Shown here piece by piece: positions 34,323 through 46,501 of a stretch of 64,000 nt of DNA. The notes beneath the pieces were generated by a model, which saw only the letters and a program-made list of their open reading frames with translations, ran no database searches and was not told where the DNA came from. The position numbers were made by a program, and so were the translations under genes. Source of the DNA: Russula earlei. Taxonomy: Eukaryota > Basidiomycota > Agaricomycetes > Russulales > Russulaceae. Numbering within the stretch: the first letter of the stretch is position 1; each line of letters begins with the position of its first letter. Location: positions 37,633 through 101,632 of the forward strand of contig JAGFNK010000169.1 of assembly GCA_025769875.1 (NCBI GenBank), given 5' to 3'.

Positions 34323-35874
34323 ATGACCAACTGGAAAGACCCTTTACTTCAACTGGCGGAATGCCGTTCGTCCTCCTCCAAACCTGAAGGGCCCAGGGAT
34401 TTTAACCTTGCACAACAGTCGCTCTCATCAAGCTTGTCCATGTCTTGGCTGGCTTGTACATGTAAGCCTATTCATTCAAGTTCTCTTCTCGCTAGTTTTA
34501 CTTCCCGATCCTCACTCCACCCCAGCTGGGAGTTCATTTTGAACCTCGACTTTGAGATTTCCGTCCTCATGGGGAAGCGCAAGTTTGCCAGGACACTCCC
34601 GGTATGTTCTCGGTCAGCCTCCATGGGGTCTGAAGTCTTTACGCTATAGTCCGCCAGCTTTACGTGGGGTGTCGCTGGTGCACGTTAGCGGCCATTATTA
34701 TTCAGCTCGTGGGCATCAACATGTCGACCCAGATTGACTGCAAGGTATGGGACCTCTGACTCTGGTGCTGTTCCGATGGGAAGACGGGTCTGACCTACTG
34801 TCAGGCTTTGGTCATCTTCGCTTTCGTAGGACATTCTCGCACCCCGGTATTGTGATTTCGTGCTCAAACAGCCACGCAGATATTTGCCTACCTTTCGTTC
34901 CTGTTTGCAGCAGGATTGGTTATCCTGCGCATGTGAGCAAACGTCCGCCTTACAAGTCTTACATTCCTAAACGTAGCACACCTAGCTACGCGCTCTGGGA
35001 ACGCAGCATGACCGTGCTTTTGCTTTCCTCCGCCCTGTGGATCGCCAACACCGTCGCCTTCATTTATAGTTTGTGTTTCTCTTCCTATCATCAAATATCC
35101 TGAGACCTGTCGCCAGACGCAGTCGTAGCTCGAGGGCGCCGCGTTGGAGAGTTTTGTGAGGTTGACCACTTGGTGGAGACCAGAGTTGCTATACTCTCCA
35201 CATTCACCACGGACCTCGTACTACTTGCTCTCATGCTTTCTGGCGTCTTGCGTTGGAAAGAAGGTCGTCAGAAGGGCGGAATCTGGTGGGTGCTGTACAA
35301 ACAAGTAAGTCTTTGCCATCTTACACGTTCCTCTTTGAATGTATGTGTCGTTATAGGGGCTATTATGGGTCTTGGTTTTCACACTCGCAGATATACCTCC
35401 CGTGGTGGGTGTGCCCTGCAACAGATTTGGGCCATGTGTCTGATAGTCGGCCTACAGATTCTCATCATATTAAATCTGAATGGTGCGTAGGTCTCCTTTA
35501 GAATTCGAGACTGACGATTCATGAACATACGCATTGGTAGATCCCATGAACCGGGTACGTTCGTCGGCTGGAATGTTATTGGAAAGACACTTACCAAGCG
35601 CCCTACCTCGACGCCGCAGATGTTCATGGTTCCTGGAAGTGAGTAGGCCATAATATCAGACATTATGTGCACATTGCTGACTTGATTGGACACAGTGATT
35701 GTCATGTCCATCGGCGCTTTGCGAATGCATCGCGGCCTTGTCAACAGTCCCGCGCTGAACAGTACCCTTTCAGCGGAGGCAGCTGGCGGCAAGGGACCGT
35801 CCACCATGACGGAAATCCGGTTTGGCAGCTCCTCGCCCCCGAATTCCCGAGAAGAGGGTGTGCATGTTGCATGA
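34323..35874 (+). CDS. Seven-transmembrane protein, tandem copy C
   Basis: The same 13-exon layout as copy A, with intact frame from ATG 34323 to TGA 35874. Exon 1 encodes MTNWKDPLLQLAEC. Later exons carry GLYIWEFILNLDFE, CRWCTLAAIIIQLVG, LVILRIYALWERSMTVLLL, FTTDLVLLALMLSGVLRWKEG, LLWVLVFTLADIPPV and ILIILNLN. The last exon has IGALRMHRGLVNSPALNS in place of the usual TICASRM, then a short Ser/Pro-rich tail ending EEGVHVA. Exon 1 uses donor GTTCGT; the 14-nt microexon reads DPMNR with its flanks. It is more diverged from A and B than they are from each other. Function is unknown. Confidence 0.82.
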
Positions 35875-38433
35875 AGTGTTGCGGCTCAATCGAAGCTGCT
35901 TTCCAGTACTCGGCAAGTCCCAATGAACTCGGTCGGAACGAGGCAAGTTGAAGGATCTTTGGGAAGCATGACTGCATGACAATCCTGGTGATGCATTATA
36001 CTAGTTTTTTTGGCACTGTATCCAATATACAAGTACGTTTGTGAGTGCCGAGAGTAATGAGGGTAATGTGTATATGTAATATGTAGTAGGTGGCCCCATC
36101 AGATCGACGTATTGTGCTATAACCAATTCGGTGTGCCAAATGTGTGTTTTTACGCACGTCCCACAGTGGCGAGCTTTAGGGCAAAGTCGTGTTGCTATCT
36201 CATTACTGTTACGTGTCCAACTATCGGGGAGGCCTATTTCTCTCAACGAACTCTCCCAGGCCTACCGCCCAGATGGACCGTTGAATTGTTTGATCTTTGG
36301 GGACAGTGATGGTCGAGGGGCCGCGCGTTGCGGTGACATGTTGCTATCGGAGTTGTATTCCTGGACAACTCTCTCACGTCTTAGGACCTAGTTGATTCGG
36401 AAGCCAGTATTGGAAAGAGTTTCTTGGCTTTCCTGGGCTCTCGTCCGCCTGGTAAGGTTACCACCTACTTCACGGCCCTCTTCTCATGGCAGGTCGATGT
36501 CCCTGATATAAGAGGAAGGCGATGAAGTCCCTTAGATTTAATGGCGTCTCCGCTCGGCATGAGGGTGTAAACTCCCATGCCATGAGTCTGGGTAGGCTCT
36601 GCTGTGACGGCCAGGATTTAATTCTTGTTTGGCCTCGGCATGAGTCTCGTTGGAGGACAGGGACCCTTCTGTAATTCTCCCACTCACTGATTAGGTCAAG
36701 GTCTAGGGACTTGGGAGGCTGGAGTAGGACACCAGTGGGTATCGTGGGCGCTTGTATAAAACCTGGGTGGTCAAAATGATCATGCGGAGGCCCCTAATGG
36801 AGGGTAACAGCGCACTCTGTAGTAGCTTAACAGCAACAGCAGACTCGAAGGGATGAGAGACCGAAGGATCATGACGGACCCCCTTTCGGAGGAGCCGAAT
36901 TTGTCAGGTAGTCCCCGCGTTGTCTTGGGATCGGAGTGACATGACACGTGTGGGGGCTGATCATGAATCCATCTCCTTCCCTTCATCACAACTAGTGAGG
37001 TTCGGTGACTCAGCCGCGGCGATTTACAGCATAGGGAATGTGGGGATTGCTTGACGAGGTATGGTCTGGTCCGGTCGAGAAAATACGTTCATTGGCAATG
37101 AGGGATGGGAGGTGGCCGAGAGGGAAGGTATGAGGTGGGAAACTTGGTAGTGGGTGGGATTTTGGTATCCAGTGTGAGAGCCGGGACCGAGGGTGGTGAT
37201 GGCTGGGCTCTAATTTTTACTTGACATCGCACTGCACTTGCAACATGATGCCGACCATAATTTCATCACAAGGCCTTCCTCTGGAGGATCACCACAAATG
37301 TCTTCTTTTCGTTCCTTACAACCTCTAAGAGCTAGCGCTTACGGACATCAAGCTCGTGGGAGGTCAGCTCCCACTGACAGGTTGTTGTTGTCGCTTACGG
37401 TAAAAGGATGAGGTGTGTGAGGAGTGCGCGTTCTTGGCGTTGAACGATGGACAGAGTAGAAAAAGGTGCATTACACGGAAGAAGGCGTTTCCTGCGGACA
37501 CCCCACACTGGCAGTTCGCTTAACACGAATCAACCCTCCTCATCGCATCGGAACTCCAGGCCCGTGCACTTTGTGATCTGGGTGTGCATTGATGTTGGTG
37601 GAATGATCGCTGGATGACGTGTCACGTTTCCGCAAGATCAACGGTCTTTTAGCCGTAGAGTATCATGCAAGGACTTTACGATGAAGTGGGACAATTGCTC
37701 CTACGATGTTGACCGTCACGTTCAACCTCGAACTACCGACGTCACACGGTAGCATAAAGGATCTGAGACACAGAAAAAAGAAAAAGCACCTGATTCCCCA
37801 CTTCCTGCTGCAATAAAGTGGAGACGCTCAACGAGAAGATACGGATATGGGTATATGCGCATCGAAAGTTCATAACGCTCATGGAGCAATGCATCATTTT
37901 TGTACCCTGATCAATCATAACCAAGCCCGTCGAGGCATCGATTCGTACCGAGCTGGCCTTCGCCATCAGGTCCGGTTTGATTTTTACGTGATGAGAACCA
38001 ACCCCGTCCTCAGAAATCTTATCCGGCCGGCCTGGCTTCCTTATTTCAAGTGAAATTTACTCGCTGCTGCAAGACATCTCCACACCTCCTGAGCGTCCCT
38101 GCCCTACAGATCGTTTCCCCAAATTCTGGCTTGTGCCCGTGAACGAGACAGATTGGATAATAGAAAAGGGTGGACGAGAGCTGGTCACGGTGGCAATGGT
38201 CCTGTCTTCAATTTGTGGCGCTATCCGCAGCGCCGCACCGTTTCGGTTTCGCACGGCGCTGATGATGAGACATTATATTATGGCTACAAACCAGTGTAGA
38301 GCATCTTGCGACCAGCGCTGATATCCAGTATCTTGCTAGTTTCAGTACAAATAGCAGTCCCACCCATAGCCTCCTCCCCGACCATTTTTAAAACTCTCCT
38401 TTTACCCCTCTGCGTTGATCGCCCTCCCAAGCT
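35875..38433. other. 2.5-kb intergenic region without a gene
   Basis: Frames are short and unrelated to any family I know. I see no TIR or LTR pair. Words such as CATGAGTCT and GGCATGAG recur near 36555-36650. The last 40 bases before copy D share TGCGTTGATCGCCCTCCC with the leaders of copies B and C. Confidence 0.5.
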
Positions 38434-40088
38434 ATGACTAACTGGCACGATCCTTCGGTCATACTTGCGGAATCCAGTCAGTATCCTTTGTCTCCAAGAA
38501 ATTCAAGCAACTTAGTTTCGTTTGACAGTCGCTCTCATGAAGTCTGTCCACGTTATTGGCGGCTTGTACATGTAAGTTATCTCTTCTGGTTACCTTCGTG
38601 GGTCTCAACCTTACACCAGCTGGGAATATGTCCAGAGCCTAGAATACGAATTCTCCCTCATTACAGGAAAGCGCAAGTTTATTCGGACCTCCCCGGTATG
38701 TTACAGATAGACTCGAGACCATGGCATGACACATTGTGAACTATCAGATCTATATCGGAGGTCGATTGTTTGCTTTACTTCTCATTATAAGTGAGTTCGT
38801 GTCCATGGACATGTCGCATGGCATGAGCTGCCAGGTACGAAATCCCGAATTACTGTTCTGTTCAGATCAGAGATGAAGACCAACCTATTTCCAGCTTGCG
38901 GTCAATCTAGCCTTCGTAAGATACTTTTTTGTTTTCAAGCTGTCTCGGTTCTAATTGGCACCCAAGGTACTTGCAGCCCTCGCGCTCTTATCTGCATCGA
39001 CTTTGGTTTCTCTACGCGCGTGAGCGAATTTTGTCCTGTCATCGTACTTTTCTTAATTTCGCATTGTCAGCTATGCACTTTGGGAACAAAACAAGGTCGT
39101 CCTGGTATTCGCCTCCACTTTGTGGCTAGCAAATGCTTCTACATATCTTTATATAGGTATCCATTTCGTTACCGATCTACCGCTGGATGGAGTTTCTGAA
39201 ACACGTTGTCAGGCATAACCAAATTTCAAGCCACCGACGTCGATGGCGCTTGTGTGTTTGCTCATAGTTCGCTCACCAGCGTCTTTATCATGTCTACATT
39301 TGTCGCGGATTTCTTACTTCTTGCGCTCATGTTTGCTGGTGTTCAACGCTGGTACAACCTTCGTGGGACGGGTGGGGTGTGGCAGCTCTTATATAAGCAA
39401 GTGAGCCTTTAAAATCTCGTAAATGGTGAAGCGGACAGTCAATCTTACAATCCATATCGACCATTAGGGCTTGGCGTGGGTAGTGCTTTTCACGTTTTCT
39501 GGGTTGCCCTCGGTGGTGCGTTTTTTCAATGTTAAACGTTACGCATTTATTTAACGGCCACCCTCCTAGGTTTCCATCACCTTGAATCTGAATGGTATGT
39601 ATCCCATCTATCCACCCAGATACTACGTACTCATGAGAATTTGGAAGACACGATGGCTCGGGTATGTTCGATCGATGAATATGACCTTGATGCACTCATT
39701 TAACCATCATCGCATCGCCACAGATGTTCTTGGTTCCCCAAAGTGAGTGGACGCCATGCTCGGACTCGGAGAGGTTGCGTCCACTTTGCTGACTGTATGT
39801 TTTTCTACTCCAGTCATCAGCACCACGATCTGTGCTTCACGCATGCACCTAGGGCTTCTCAACAGGATGACTACGAACATTGTTCTGGTGGAGTCGGACA
39901 CACAGCAGCCAGCCAAAGGACGGATTCAGTCCTCAGCCCCCCCACATCGGATCCACTTCGCAGAGGGTACATATGGTACAGCAGGCGAACGGTTCACTTC
40001 GATCGCAATAACTCCTACCACCCCGCAAGAGTCAGACCTCGTCCTTCAACGTGAAAAATCAACATCTTTCGAAGCTACTATCGCATGA
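38434..40088 (+). CDS. Seven-transmembrane protein, tandem copy D
   Basis: Thirteen exons again, open from ATG 38434 to TGA 40088. Exons 1-4 are 38434-38476, 38529-38571, 38620-38695 and an 87-nt exon after CTATCAG, with lengths identical to copy A. Features: MTNWHDPSVILAES, GLYIWEYVQSLEYEFSL, GGRLFALLLIISEFVSMD, VSLRAYALWEQNKVVLVF, FVADFLLLALMFAGVQRW, LAWVVLFTFSGLPSV, then TTICASRMHLGLLNR and a hydrophilic tail of about 80 residues. Exon 11 is a 14-nt microexon (ACACGATGGCTCGG). Function is unknown; by family pattern it is a plasma-membrane or endomembrane 7TM protein. Confidence 0.84.
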
Positions 40089-40611
40089 CACCCGGTAGTG
40101 CTTGACTCAGCTGTCAGCTACTACATGTGAACGTATCGGAGTTGTTGAATAATCCCTGTATTTTCTTACTGGCTACCGCTTTTGGCTTTGTAAAGAAAAG
40201 CAGTGATGGATTCCTTTAATTCCGCATTGTACTCGCGCTAGGTTCCTGTGCTTCTGGTAGTACGCTGGCTAACCGCTGCCTCTAGCTCTATGAAAATGAG
40301 GTATGAATGAAATAATGTTGTATGTCGTTTAGTCCAAATTCGAGACAGACAGACACAGACAAACAGAGACCTTTAGTTATTTAATTCGAACTGCCATATC
40401 TCAGCTGCCTTGAAACTTGGACAGTAGAATCTTTAGAAAAAAAAATAAGTCTTGTCCACGTGTGCTGCCACCGTCGGCTCCTCATCTCACTCTCTCGTTC
40501 CCTTCCCTCTCTCGTCTCTGCAGTCACAAAGCCCATATCTGTTGGAGCTATAGCAATACAACTCAGTCTTCTGTATAAAAGACTGTATTGGGTTAGTTAG
40601 CTAACCTATAG
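40089..40611. other. Intergenic region with a stray foldback-type subrepeat
   Basis: No gene is seen. At about 40389-40432 a single copy of ACTGCCATATCTCAG...CTTGAAACTTGGACAGTAGAA occurs. This is the unit repeated four times in each arm of the palindromic element at 43269. At about 40567-40588 AGTCTT and AAGACT flank a TATAAA word. Confidence 0.55.
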
Positions 40612-40977
40612 CACGACGGACAGGAATGGATAAGTCCAGTCCACTAAAACTCAACTCAGTGGTCAATAAAGGTGAAATATATTGACCACTGAATTGATTC
40701 AGCTCAGATTACAAATTATTTTAAAACAATTGATTGATTTGTTGCCCTCTCCTCATGCATCGCATTATTGTGAATATGTCAACCCAAACAATTAGAACTT
40801 AGTCAAATGCTTAAGAGAGGGCAGCTCAGTTCCCAAGTTATGTAACCTAAGATGCAACATGAGTCGCCCCGAATCACCAGGGGGATCATATACACTTAAT
40901 TTGCCCGATCAATTTAGCCTTAGCAGACTTGGATAAACTTAACACAATGGCGTATGTTAATACATGGATTTATATTG
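40612..40977 (-). repeat. Dispersed 370-bp repeat, copy 2 (inverted partner of 1857)
   Basis: Nearly identical to 1857-2226 in reverse orientation, with only scattered substitutions. Similarity begins at TATAGCACGACGGACAGG and ends at CATGGATTTATAT. Flanks differ from those of copy 1. The two copies bracket the whole gene-bearing part of the window in inverted orientation. Confidence 0.8.
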
Positions 40978-41872
40978 AATAAATCGAGACATAAAGTGCA
41001 TCCACAAATATGACACCAAATTTTAAATAGGAATGGTCTACTCATTACATGGTGATAATTGGCCGATGGGGATCAATCGCACCCGATGGGGATCAATCGC
41101 CTCGATGACAGAGACTGACCACACAGATTAAACTCAACGTGAAGATCTGGGCTTTACATTTTGTTACAATTTTACTCGAGCCAAATAATATAGTTAGCAT
41201 TCTTATAATTGAATCTTGTTTGTATTTTCCCACTAAGAACCAAGTCTGTGTTGAAGGCAGCGGGTGGTGGCTTGCTGAGTTCGCGAAAACACACACAAAA
41301 GAAGGGACAAAACAGGTCTCTTGTTCCGAGGCGTAACTAGAGTGTTTACATACAAGACACGATCTATGAGAGAGGGGGATATTGGGGGATTGGGGAGACA
41401 GAAAGACGTGAGTTGGGAGTGCGATACATGGATGTGGAACAAGACGAGCCAGAGTGATGAGCTGCGAAACATGAGTGCTAAGTACGAATCCGGAACAGTA
41501 TCGTTGACTCAGGTAAACTGAAACCAATCAGTAACAAGTGAGTCAAAGGGAACAAATGGAGTCGGAGGCCAAGTAACTAGGGAGTCCGAATTCGTAGCAA
41601 GACAGAAACTGAGGAGTAAGTGTACGAAGGGTCCTGCGAAAGCGATGATGATGGAAATCATCAGGGCACTGAGCCCTCGCATCCGACTGTGGTGACAACA
41701 GTGAAAGGCAGCAGAGCACATCTTAGTGGTCATGGTGAGGCAATGTGATGAAAGAGGGTCAAGAGCTGGCTGGGCAGCGGAGGTGGAACTGGTACGTGAA
41801 AGAGAGTCGAGAGCAATGACGCAGGGCTGGAATGGGATGCCGCCTTACAGTGGGACACTGTGTGATGACGTA
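40978..41872. other. Non-coding region
   Basis: A short tandem repeat, CGATGGGGATCAATCGC, occurs twice near 41063-41100. Minus-strand frames here are low-complexity and unlike any family. Otherwise nothing is seen. Confidence 0.5.
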
Positions 41873-42912
41873 CTAAAGAATTACCTCTGGACAGCCTTGC
41901 GAGACAACCGACAAGCTATACCTGGAAAGTGAAGATCCTTTTGGTGGATATCGTCCTCTACGCTTTTTGTTGAACGATAAACCCTTTGCTACACAGCTAT
42001 CATCATCTTTAGCCTTGCGCTTGCGGCAGCCCCTGCTGAATGTTGGATCATGACCAATGATGTTCTTTGATAGGCTGCCGTCATCGTCGGACCAATTTTT
42101 GGATTCCAGGTTCCGTGTTATGAGATTCAAGACCCATTCAGAAGAACAAAGCTTCTCGTGAGCATCCTTGACCTCCGTCCGGACATTCTTCTCCTCTTGA
42201 GGTTTGGGCATGATTGATTTTGGGTTAATAATATCATATTAGGTTTTAAGAAGGGTGCGCAACTCTTCAATGATCTGGCGGCATGGTTCTAGGACAAAAC
42301 CAAACTGAATCTAGGTGAAGTATTAGTTTGTGTAGGAAAGATAGCTTTCCAGTCACCTGCCCCAGGATAACACCATCTTCATCCACATCTCTGTATCTAT
42401 CAAATACTGTGTTGCATATCTTGTGATTGGCCCTCGATCGCAGAATGTCGGCATTTCATGACAATATAAATAAGAACCCAGTAAAAGGATTCAATATCAT
42501 CTGAAATTTGATGAGATCGAGTGTGAGGGTGTAATAAAAGTCCTGTTGATATGAACTGCCATGTACCCTGAACACGAAGTCAATTCGCCTGCTGCATAGG
42601 GGATAAACAGATCATACCATGCGGGAGTGTTGTCTCTGCCAGGGTCACATCCATCCTCTTGGACATGTCCCAGTTGATCAATAAACCTGATCGATCTGGG
42701 GCGATCAGAATGTTTCCTGCGCTCACATCCCGATGTAAAATTTTTGCTTTGTCATATGCGTCCGTATGAGCTGTTCCAAATTGTCAAACAACAAACTTAA
42801 ACGTAATGCCAATCCTCACCGATCATAGCATCCCGAATGACCTGGCATAGCTCCCAAGTTGATCCGAACGTACTCAGCGGCTGTCCGAGCGTGTTCAAGA
42901 CAAGTTGGTAGT
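41873..42912 (-). pseudogene. FunK1-type fungal kinase, truncated
   Basis: The C-lobe of a fungal FunK1 protein kinase reads from the right edge downward: QLVLNTLGQPLSTFGSTWEL, then (across a GTGAGG...CAG intron) TDAYDKAKILHRDVSAGNIL with the catalytic HRD loop. LLINWDMSKRM follows at the metal-binding position, where the family usually has Asp (LIDWDLS). Further on come GTWQFISTGLLL and DDIESFYWVLIYIV, then a basic C-terminal region (SRGCRKRKAKDD). The N-lobe with the ATP site is missing because the LTR copy starts at 42913. The Asn at 42675-42677 would also remove the key metal ligand. Confidence 0.82.
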
Positions 42913-43480
42913 TGTCATGAACCATTCTCTGGAAAAGGCCCTTGAAGGACCCTTCCTTATAGGAGGAAACCCAGCCTCTATGGTGTCACCCTGTTCACAT
43001 GAGCAAAAGGGGTGAGTAGAGGTGTCCACAATATCGCACACGCATTGTTGCACGAGCGATTCTCGGCACAATCGACATACAGCAAGCCCCACTTAAAGGC
43101 AACCCTTCTAACAACAAAGGACAGCATTAGGGCCTTCCTAAGGACCCTTTGGAACGACTCTAGGAACTCTACAATAGGCACTAACCTAGTATCAAAGGCC
43201 CTACAATGCGTTATTAGATCAACTCTAATAACTATAGAATGACCTATAAGGCAATACTAAGGACCTTACTGTCGTTTTCACGTGACCTTGCACTTGCCAT
43301 TTTTGGATGTCATTTTGAGTGCGAAAATAAAACTGCTATATCTCAACAGTTTCTCAACAGATTGCCTTGAAATTTTGACAGTAGAACCTTATATGTTGTA
43401 TCTAGGTGCAGCTAAAATATGGGAGCCTAATATTTAGTTCTTGAAATGTTGATTTTTGGGTGGTGACATGAGTGCAAAAC

Positions 43481-44727
43481 TAGGGTTTTTCCGGCCTGGC
43501 TTGGCCTGAAAGCCCCAGCTTTGGCTCGGCCCGAGGCGGCTTTGGCTTTCTAAAACCCCAGGCCGGGCCAAAGCCGTCAAACCCGGCTTGGCTCCGGCTT
43601 GGCCTGGCCTAGGCCACGGCTTTTGTACGTAAGATTTTCTGTATCTGAGCCTGCTGGCCACATGACTTGTACCACCCTTGCGCGTTCACTTTCCCGAAGG
43701 GAACGTCTTTCATCCCACTCACATCCCTCCTTCCAACTATCGTCATTCCTTTCACCTCACTCTCCTTTCCTCGCGTTCCCACTCTCGACGTCATCCCCAC
43801 CGCGTTGCCCACTCCATGTCAGCAGACTACGACAACGGCTCAATTCGATCGCCGTCAACGTCACTCGCCTTGGCGCTCAACGCCTTCATCCCTTCGGTCT
43901 TCAAGTCGGAGCATGGCTCCTCCCCACACTTCGACCTATGGCATGACACCATCGCCATCCGGCTGCGCCTCGTGCCCTCCCAAGACCGTCCCTCAAGCAT
44001 CGTCCTCGCGTCCGCCACACGTCTACGCACGGACCTGTATGACACATTTGTCATCGTCACCATCGCCTTACTCGAGGCCTCGCTGCCCACAGCGCCTCGC
44101 CCATCATCATTGCCGCCCTATTCGAGGGCTCGCTGCCCATAACATCTCGCCCCTGACATCATCGCCGCATCGCCTCGCGCTCGCGGATTTGCAGTAGGAG
44201 GACTTTAGAATAGCACTTTTGTATTTAAATATCAAATATATTATGGAGTCGTTATGTTCTGGAGAGCATGATGAGGCATGGTAAGAGCATGGATTATACA
44301 TGTGGAATGAGTGAAGTCCAGTGTACAACATGGTACGCTGCGGGACGAAGCGATCTAAGACTGAGGAAAGGGATGACAAGCAACCAACGCGACTGAGCAT
44401 TGCACATTGACATATAGGCCACCAAGGCTTATATTGTACATATACTTGACTCAAGCAAAAAGGAAGGTTGAGAGGGAAGCACAGATACGACAATGAAAAA
44501 TGACAGGGAACAATGGTGTGTCCATGTCCATGTAAAGTTGATAAATTAAAGTTTGATGATTACCCCAAATGATCAAAGCTGGGGCTTGACGGCCTGGCTT
44601 TGGCTTTTCAAATCATAGGCCGGGCCAAAGCCGACACGAAGCCGTCACTTTGGCCCGGCTCGGCCCGGCCTATTTTGGCCTGGCTTGGCCCGGCTCACGG
44701 CCTGAGGCCGGGCCGGGCACAACCCTA
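43481..44727. mobile_element. hAT-like non-autonomous element, 1247 bp
   Basis: It starts TAGGGTT and ends AACCCTA, is flanked by a perfect 8-bp duplication TGCAAAAC, and is absent from the mirror position in the right arm (near 48177). Subterminal regions are dense in GGCC/GGCCTGG/CCCGGC words on both sides. An 8-bp duplication and TAGGG-type ends fit the hAT superfamily. One plus frame (about 43816-44142, MSADYDNGSIRS...) has no recognised relative. No hAT transposase is visible. Confidence 0.85.
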
Positions 44728-44735
44728 TGCAAAAC

Positions 44736-45172
44736 TTTGAACTGCCATATCTCAACTGTTTCTGAACCGATTGACTTGAAACTTCGACAGTGGGATCCCA
44801 TGTACTGTATCTAGGTGCAGCCCAAGAGTTGGGGTCTGATTCTTAGTTTTTGAAGTTTCAGTTTTTGGGTGTGATCTGAGTTCGAAATTTCGATCTGCCA
44901 TATCTCAACCATTTCTCAATAGATTGCCTTGAACCATGGACAGTGGGACCTTATATACTGTATCTAGGTGCAGCAAAAATATGGGAGCCTAATATTCAGT
45001 TTTTGAAGTTTCAATTTTTGGGTGCCGAGCTGCATGCGAAATTTTGTACTGCCATGTCTCAACCATTTCTCAATGGATTGTCTTGAAACTTGGACAGTGG
45101 AACCTCATGCACTGTAGCTAGATGTTTCACACGTTGGATGTTCACGTTTTGGGGTGTCAACCCCAAGCATGA
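44736..45172 (+). repeat. Subterminal tandem repeats of the palindromic element (left arm)
   Basis: Three units of about 155 bp begin near 44742, 44892 and 45049. A fourth, outer unit lies at about 43330-43480. Each contains CTGCCAT-TCTCAAC, a CTTGAAA...GACAGT-GGA block, CTGTATCTAGGTGCAG and a TTTTTGGGTG end. The mirror set lies at about 47749-48345. Such subrepeats are typical of foldback-type termini. Confidence 0.8.
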
Positions 45173-46501
45173 TAATATTACATTATCCCTACAGCTGAAT
45201 CCATCCATGATATGATATGACTATTACAACTGTACCACGCGAGAAGGGCACACTTAAGTTCATGGGGCTGGACAAGGACTGAGGGAAGAGTGAAAGAGAC
45301 AAAATTGAAATGATGATGCGAGGCGTGCATCGAGGCAGCAATAGGCATCGGCACAGGTACATGTGCGTGTAGCTTCTTCAGTGAGTCTTTGGCCTTGCGC
45401 GCGCGTGGTCACATTGTTGCAAAGGGGGGTGTGCACGTTCTGAGGTGTTGCCATGTGTTGGAATGCAGGCACAGTGCGGGGAAGCAGGAGGGAGGAGTGT
45501 GCTTGCGTCGTGTGTCAAATGTGTCATCGCGACGTGGTGTTGCCAGGCGTCGGCCGTGTTGCTGATATTGGTGCTGCTGCTGTTGTTGTTGTTGTTGATC
45601 CTGGTGCTGCTGTCATGGCAGAGGCTGAGGCGTGGTCGTTTGAGGCAATGGGGTGGCGAGAGGCAAGGGCGTAGGCGATGGCGTTATGGAAAGGTGTGAG
45701 CGTCTGAGGGGGTGACTTGTGTGTTGCTCGTGCTGTCATCATATGGGCGTGGCGATGAGGTCTTCGCCACTGCAGGTGATGGCAGCACTCGTGGGTGAGG
45801 TTGTACATATGGATGGGGATGCGGTGGAAGGGAAGGAGTGGTGTGGCATGGTGCTTGCATCGGCGACTTCTCCTGTGGTGACATCATGGTGGTGGCTGGT
45901 GATCTTTCTGCGGGGTGGCGTCGAGGTAATGATGGGCGATGCTGGACGTGCGGGAACCGCAGGGACGACGGGAGCGGGCGATGTGAAGGTGTGACATTTT
46001 GGCAACCATACCCGCTGTTACGGGGCAGGGTGGGGAACGCGGTGGCATGGGTTTTGCCTGGAGTCGCATAGAAGCGTGGCTGTGTGTGCGCATACATTGG
46101 GCAGCAGAGAGGTGATGTCGTGCTGGGTGGGAGAGCGGGTAAATGCACGCATGCACCGAGGGGGTCCAGGGGGCGTGATCCATTCGTCATGAAGGGAAGT
46201 AGGATGTTCACATCCTCAGAAAGCGCCGAAGAGTGTCCTGCCGGTGAGAAGGGACGAGCTATAAGAAAAGCACCAGGAGACCTATGTAGGAATAAGTCCG
46301 ATTGCTTGTCTCTCTCTTGTTTTCCTATCTGTAGTCTCGTATTCACAATCGCGGTTCCGGATTTTTGCTTGTGCATGCTAGCACTTGGAGTGCTTACTCG
46401 CACATTCTCATGCTATTTGAATCTACGTATTGCTTATCCAAGTGGTGGTGACATCGTGCACGTACCTTTGGCTGATCCCACCCCCAGTCTGTATCACCCA
46501 G

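Noticed and set aside
22139..40088. 7TM genes as STE3 pheromone receptors (a mating-type locus)
   Set aside because: The conserved pattern (NWxDP start, GLYIWEF, TDxxLLxLMxxGxxRW, TICASRM) is not that of STE3, and no small farnesylated pheromone-precursor frame (CaaX end) was found nearby.
45684..46403. 239-residue minus-strand frame in the left arm as a gene
   Set aside because: The same frame appears mirrored at 46701-47228 because the arms are inverted copies. Composition is Pro/His/Thr-rich with no motif, and frames are open on both strands.
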